Source: CAVQNQ01 sp963714205 (lineage in GTDB: Bacteria; Acidobacteriota; Terriglobia; Bryobacterales; Bryobacteraceae). Taken from it: a DNA stretch of 64,000 bases. Of the stretch, positions 59,843 through 64,000 are shown one piece after another. Under the pieces are notes generated by a model. The model made no database searches. It was not told the origin of the DNA and saw nothing but the letters and a program-made list of their open reading frames with translations. Position numbers and translations under genes: made by a program. Location: contig CAVQNQ010000006.1 of assembly GCA_963714205.1 (NCBI GenBank), forward strand, positions 372,001 through 436,000, read 5' to 3'. Within the stretch, counting starts at the first letter, position 1; the number at the start of each line of letters is the position of its first letter.

Positions 59843-61129
59843 TTACGCCTCGATCGGCGTCACCGGGTCGAGGAATCTCCAGAAGATCATGCCCATCGCA
59901 TAAATGGCGGCTGAGACATAGAACGTCAGGTTCCAATTGCCGTGGCTCCACGCCAGCATGTAGCCGATCGCCAGGGGAGCCAGCGCGCCGCCGATGTTGC
60001 CGCACATGTTCATCGTCCCGCCCAGCGTACCGGCGTACTTGCCGCCCACATCCATGGAGGCCGTCCAGGCGCCCGGCATCACCAGGTCGTTCGAGAAGCT
60101 GGCAGCGCCGATCGCAAGCATCGCCAGCAGAGGATTGTGCACGAAGGTGGATAAGGTCAGGAACAGCGACGCGCCGGCGAAGCCGAGATAGGCCATCAGG
60201 CGCCGCGCGCGGGCCACGCTGCCGGTGCGCTCCGTCACGATGCGCGAGAGGTACACGCACACCGGATTGCCCAAACCTCCGCAGAACAGCGGCAGGATGC
60301 TCAGCAGGGCGCTCGAGGTGATGGCCAGGTGGCGGGCTTCGCGAAGGTAGCTGGGCATCCAGGTTACGTAGAAATACCAGCCGTAGTTGAGGCAGAAGAA
60401 CTGGCCGCAGAGCATCCACACCTGCCGCGAGCGCAGGAAGGTCCTCCAGGGCACACGCGCGTGCCCCGAGGCCATGGCGGCGCCGCTCTTCAGCAGTTCG
60501 CGCTCGGCCGCGTTCAGACCGGGCTTCTTCAGCGGGTCGTCGCGGAACCACAGGAAGAACAGGACCGCCCACACCAGGCCAATCGACCCGAAGAGGGCGA
60601 ACGCGTGGCGCCAGCCCACGCGGGCCATGATGACGGCCACCAGCAGAGGAGTGAAGGCGCCCGCCCAGCGCGCGCTTAACCACACGATGCCCTGCGCCCG
60701 CACGCGTTCCCGGGATGGCAGCCAGGTGTTGAAGGCCTTGGCGATATTGGGGAAGCAGCCGGCCTCGCCCGCGCCGAATAGAAAACGCGTGGTGGTGAGC
60801 GAGGTGAAGCTCCAGGCCCAGCCGGTAGCCGCGGTGAAGACCGACCACCACAGCACGATGCGCGTGAGCACTCTGCGCGGCCCCATCCAATCGCCCATGA
60901 AGCCGCCGGGGATCTCGAACATGGCATAGGCCCATCCGAATGCGGCGAAGGCCCAGCCCATCTGGACTTCGCTGAGACCGAGGTCGCGGCGGATGAAAGG
61001 AGCGGCGAAAGAGATGGAGACGCGGTCGATATACGTGACCATCGCCAGCGTCACGGCGAAGACGATTACCCAGTAGCGCACCCGCGTGGGACGCTCCACT
61101 TCGGAAGACGGCAGGGTTGGGGAAGACAT
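59843..61129 (-). CDS. MFS transporter, anion:cation symporter type
   Basis: 428 residues with 12 helices. The N-terminus VTYIDRVSISFAAPFIRRDL and WAYAMFEIPGGFMGDWMGPR (first cytoplasmic loop) match the ACS family, which includes hexuronate, glucarate and phthalate uptake systems. FLFGAGEAGCFPNIAKAFNT is the conserved helix 4-5 region. Substrate not predictable. The amino acid permease gene upstream is 34 bp away on the same strand. Confidence 0.9.
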   Translation of the reverse strand: MSSPTLPSSEVERPTRVRYWVIVFAVTLAMVTYIDRVSISFAAPFIRRDLGLSEVQMGWAFAAFGWAYAMFEIPGGFMGDWMGPRRVLTRIVLWWSVFTAATGWAWSFTSLTTTRFLFGAGEAGCFPNIAKAFNTWLPSRERVRAQGIVWLSARWAGAFTPLLVAVIMARVGWRHAFALFGSIGLVWAVLFFLWFRDDPLKKPGLNAAERELLKSGAAMASGHARVPWRTFLRSRQVWMLCGQFFCLNYGWYFYVTWMPSYLREARHLAITSSALLSILPLFCGGLGNPVCVYLSRIVTERTGSVARARRLMAYLGFAGASLFLTLSTFVHNPLLAMLAIGAASFSNDLVMPGAWTASMDVGGKYAGTLGGTMNMCGNIGGALAPLAIGYMLAWSHGNWNLTFYVSAAIYAMGMIFWRFLDPVTPIEA

Positions 61130-61162
61130 GCGGGTCTCGGTGTGGGGCTGCGTTTCGCGCCG

Positions 61163-62548
61163 CTAGGTTCGCCCGCGAAGGCCGAAGCGGTAAACCAGCG
61201 CGCCGGCTCCCACGGTGGCCAGCGCGGTGAGCGACGCCCGCGGCTGCCAGATGACGCCGTACACCATCATGCAGGCGCCCACCAGAATATACGCGGCGGG
61301 CACCAGTGGAAATGCGAACTGGACCGCGCGCAGGCGCTGCCACCCCGGGTTGCGCCGCCGGAAGATGAACAGGGAAGCCACCGACAGCACGGTGAACAGG
61401 GTCAGGCTGAACCCGATATAGCTCACCAGGTCCGGGAACGGTGTGAGGGCCATGAGCATGGCGCACAGCCCCTGGCTCAGGATAGCGACCACGGGAGTGT
61501 GCCAGCGCGGATCCACGGCCGCGGCGGCGCGGAAAAAGGCCCGGTTCTTAGCCATGGCATAGTAGACGCGCGGGCCGATGGTCACCATGGCGCTGACGGT
61601 GGAAACGATGGCCAGGGCCATCAGCGCCGAGAACGCACCGGCCACGCGCGGGCCGAACAGGTTCTGCGCCGAGATCGAGCCGATAGCCAGCTCGCCCTTC
61701 ATCTTCTCGAGCGGGGTGGCGTAGATGAAGACCAGGTTCAAGCCGAGGTACAGCAGCGCCACAATGGCGGTGCCGGCCGCCAGGGCCGCGGGGAGGGTGC
61801 GTTCCGGCCGGCGAATCTCCTCGGCCACGTAGGTCGCCGCGTTCCATCCGCTGTAGCCGAACATCACCCACAGCAGGCTTACCACAAACTGGGCCGGCAG
61901 CGTGGTGGTCACGGTCCGAACCGCCGGCTCGGAGAAATGGCTCCAGTTTCCCGTGCCGATGGTGAATCCCAGCAGGATGAACCCCGCGATCACCACCAGC
62001 TTGGTTCCGGTGAGCACGTTCTGCACTTTGGCCATGCGGCTCACCCCGAAGCAGTTCAGGATGGTGAAGAGGGCGATCAGCGAACAGGCCACCACCTGGC
62101 TGGGGCCCAGGCGCAGCGAGAAGGCGCCCGCGCCGACCGTGAAGCCGGAGTTCTCGCGGCTCACGGCGGGGAAAATGTGGCCGAGGTAATCCGAGAAGGC
62201 CAGCGCCGCGGCGGCGATGGGCGCAGAGAATCCCGCGAAGAACGACACCCAGCCGGTCATGAAGCCCCATTCCGGGCCGTAGGCGTGGGTCAGGTAGACG
62301 TATTCGCCGCCGGAGCTGGGAAAGTTGATGCCCAGCTCGGAATAGCTGAGGGCGCCGGCGAACGCGAACAGCGCGCCCACGGCCCAGCACGCCAGAATCA
62401 GGCTGGCGCTCCCCAGTTGCCCGGCCATGAACCCGGTAGTGGCGAAGATGCCGGTTCCGATCATGTTGGAGATGACCAGCGCGGTCGCGCTGAAGAACCC
62501 GAGCTGGCGAAGCAACCCCGGCGTGGAAGCCGATTTAATAGTGGGCAT
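61163..62548 (-). CDS. APC family amino acid permease
   Basis: 461 residues and about 12 helices. FFSATALVISNMIGTGIFAT is the conserved first helix with the substrate-contacting GTGIF turn; INFPSSGGEYVYLTHAYGPE and YVAEEIRRPERTLPAALAAG follow. These place it among APC (LAT/YfnA-like) amino acid transporters. It imports or exchanges amino acids. AAAGG stands 6 nt before the ATG. Confidence 0.92.
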   Translation of the reverse strand: MPTIKSASTPGLLRQLGFFSATALVISNMIGTGIFATTGFMAGQLGSASLILACWAVGALFAFAGALSYSELGINFPSSGGEYVYLTHAYGPEWGFMTGWVSFFAGFSAPIAAAALAFSDYLGHIFPAVSRENSGFTVGAGAFSLRLGPSQVVACSLIALFTILNCFGVSRMAKVQNVLTGTKLVVIAGFILLGFTIGTGNWSHFSEPAVRTVTTTLPAQFVVSLLWVMFGYSGWNAATYVAEEIRRPERTLPAALAAGTAIVALLYLGLNLVFIYATPLEKMKGELAIGSISAQNLFGPRVAGAFSALMALAIVSTVSAMVTIGPRVYYAMAKNRAFFRAAAAVDPRWHTPVVAILSQGLCAMLMALTPFPDLVSYIGFSLTLFTVLSVASLFIFRRRNPGWQRLRAVQFAFPLVPAAYILVGACMMVYGVIWQPRASLTALATVGAGALVYRFGLRGRT

Positions 62549-62702
62549 TCGGGACCTTTGCCCAGTTTTAACACAACGCGCTCCGGCTGGAGGCTCTGGC
62601 CGGGGCGCCGGGGATGCGCCACCCGAAGCGGCGCGGGTATTAGCCGTGGTTAGTATCCGGCTTGCTATCCATTAACAAGTGTTCCCGGCTCCCCGAATAT
62701 CC

Positions 62703-62708
62703 TACAAT
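62703..62708 (+). promoter_or_regulatory. -10-like TACAAT before the TadE-like gene
   Basis: TACAAT lies 19 nt before the ATG at 62728, a spacing compatible with a short leader. Confidence 0.3.
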
Positions 62709-62727
62709 CCTGCTAGCAGACAGGCTC

Positions 62728-63306
62728 ATGGAACGTCCATCCACTGACGGAAACACCTGCGCGGGCCTTTCGGGAACGCCCGCGCGCCGGGCCGGCCGCC
62801 GCAAAGGCAGCGAGATACTGGAGTTCACCCTCGCGCTGTTGCCGCTTTTGGCCATGTCGACGGTCCTGCTGGATATCGCCTGGGCGGTCTACGCGCAGGC
62901 CAGCGTGCAGAGGGCCGTCCGGATGGCATGCCGCACCGGCATTACCCTGACCAACTCGCAGATGGCTCAGGGCGCCACCCTGACCAGCACGGTGAAAAGC
63001 GCCGTGCAGGCGAACGCCTTCGGATTTCTCAACGGGGCCACCGGGCTGGCCTATATCAAGGTCAACTATTACCTGCCTCCGGCGCCCAGCTCGAGCGCGG
63101 CGGCGACGGATGTCTCCACGCAGACGAACGGAAACGCGCCGGGCAACATCATGCAGGTTTCGGTTCAAGGCGTCCCGGTGAACCCCCTGATGCCGCAGAT
63201 CTTCAAGTGGCAGGACATCGAATTAAACGTGCAGCATATCAGCGCCTACGCGGCCGACGTCATCGAGCCATCCAACAACCCGCCGCCCATCGGGACGGCG
63301 CCTTAG
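62728..63306 (+). CDS. TadE-like membrane protein
   Basis: 192 residues from ATG 62728. The TadE signature GSEILEFTLALLPLLAMSTV, with the conserved Glu followed by a hydrophobic segment and RRAGRRKG basic residues before it, is near residues 28-55. TadE and TadG are minor pseudopilin-like proteins of Flp/Tad pili. The remaining region, about 130 residues, is exported and rich in Ser/Asn/Pro. It is followed 9 bp later by a second related gene. Confidence 0.85.
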   Translation: MERPSTDGNTCAGLSGTPARRAGRRKGSEILEFTLALLPLLAMSTVLLDIAWAVYAQASVQRAVRMACRTGITLTNSQMAQGATLTSTVKSAVQANAFGFLNGATGLAYIKVNYYLPPAPSSSAAATDVSTQTNGNAPGNIMQVSVQGVPVNPLMPQIFKWQDIELNVQHISAYAADVIEPSNNPPPIGTAP

Positions 63307-63315
63307 GGTAACCGT

Positions 63316-63993
63316 ATGCGCCAACGCAATCGCAGAGGAGGGGCGGCCATCGAGTTCGCCTTTGTCATGATGGTGCTGGTCCCCATGCTGTTGGGGACGG
63401 GAGCGGTAGGGGTGAACATGATTCGCACCCTGCAAACCGTGCAACTGGCGCGCGACGCGGGGCACATGTACGCGCGCGGCATAGATTTCTCCCAGACCGG
63501 CAACCAGACCATCCTGACGCAGATTGGCTCGTCGCTGGGGCTTTCCACTACCGCCAGCAGTTCCTCGTCGGTTGTAATCCTGTCGGCGCTGACCTACGTG
63601 GATGACGCCGCCTGCGCGGGGGCGGGCGCCGCTTCGGGCACCCCTCCGGTTCATACCAGCGCCTGTACGAACTACGGCAAATGGGTATTCACGCAGCGGC
63701 TGGAGATCGGCAATACCAGCCTGCGGACGAGTAACATTGGAAGCCCGCTTACCAGCGGGCCTACCGGGGTAACGGTGGATTCCACTACCGGAAAGATCTC
63801 TCAAGTGCAATATTGCACGCTTGCGGGGGCGGTGGCGAATTTCAATTCCATCAATCCCTATTCCGACGTCAACAACGTGGTTTCCGGCTTGCCGTCGGGC
63901 CAGGTGCTGTATATCGCCGAAGCCGGGGCGACAGCCTGGGCCGTGAAGCCCTTCGTGGGAACTGCTTCGACGTATTCGTTCGGTCTGTTCTAA
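63316..63993 (+). CDS. TadE/TadG-like membrane protein
   Basis: 225 residues. RRGGAAIEFAFVMMVLVPML is the TadE/G helix with Ala-Ile-Glu-Phe, at residues 6-26. The rest is an exported Ser/Thr/Gly-rich domain with two or three cysteines. It probably belongs to a Flp/Tad assembly whose other genes continue to the right of the window. Confidence 0.85.
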   Translation: MRQRNRRGGAAIEFAFVMMVLVPMLLGTGAVGVNMIRTLQTVQLARDAGHMYARGIDFSQTGNQTILTQIGSSLGLSTTASSSSSVVILSALTYVDDAACAGAGAASGTPPVHTSACTNYGKWVFTQRLEIGNTSLRTSNIGSPLTSGPTGVTVDSTTGKISQVQYCTLAGAVANFNSINPYSDVNNVVSGLPSGQVLYIAEAGATAWAVKPFVGTASTYSFGLF

Positions 63994-64000
63994 GTTCCGC

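Overview
The window looks like chromosomal DNA of an acidobacterium of the Solibacter/Bryobacter type. It is GC-rich and densely packed, with many 1-16 bp gene overlaps. Secreted proteins of a style common in that group are frequent, among them a 930-residue propeller protein ending in the cysteine-poor C-terminal domain (TIGR03437 type, core around IPAPLLYVSPTQINAQVP) that is expanded in Solibacter relatives. The taxonomic call is inference from gene content, because there is no rRNA in the window.

Layout. 0-10.9 kb is a minus-strand polysaccharide cluster: a Wzt-type exporter ATPase with a C-terminal carbohydrate-binding region, a methyltransferase carrying a long coiled coil, a GT2-GT4 fusion, four further GT2 enzymes, a GT4 enzyme, and an MFS exporter cut by the window edge. 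10.9-11.3 kb is a gene-poor stretch with a palindromic -10 box and a possible 35-codon ORF. 11.3-16.4 kb holds an Xaa-Pro-type peptidase, a proline-rich lipoprotein, a sensor kinase and a quinone oxidoreductase. 16.4-22.6 kb (plus) carries cell-wall recycling and synthesis (murQ-murA), a rhodanese, a secreted protein, and proline formation from ornithine (proC-rocD). 22.6-25.5 kb is a small accessory zone with a HicBA toxin-antitoxin pair, a frameshifted HicB relic and an FRG-domain protein. 25.5-30.3 kb has exported proteins, msrB, an FMN reductase, a DUF58 protein and tRNA-Gly. 30.4-37.9 kb has hypA-hypB-DUF350, a DsbA-like protein, an alginate-lyase-like enzyme, a tryptophanase-FmdE-ThiE string and a SurA-like chaperone. 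37.9-43.3 kb is a second minus-strand glycosyltransferase group. 43.5-51.1 kb has a molybdopterin oxidoreductase, a stand-alone beta domain next to a membrane glycosyltransferase, a second GT-C protein, a DksA-type regulator and NadD. 51.1-59.2 kb has the propeller protein, a decayed MFS gene, lactate permease and a ClC/TPR locus broken by about five frameshifts. 59.2-62.5 kb has a MazEF-like pair and two transporters, and 62.7-64 kb has two TadE/TadG-like pilus-associated proteins.

How genes work together. The first cluster reads as assembly, capping and ATP-driven export of a lipid-linked glycan, with the coiled-coil methyltransferase as a candidate chain-length ruler, although no Wzm permease is present here. 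MurQ feeds recycled amino sugar toward the MurA branch. RocD produces pyrroline-5-carboxylate, which ProC reduces to proline.

Non-coding features that recur: a family of about 210-240 bp elements with inverted 33-48 bp termini made of an ACGCGGAG-type 8-mer, and TAnAAT-like hexamers placed 5-10 nt before the start codon of several plus-strand genes, which suggests leaderless transcripts.
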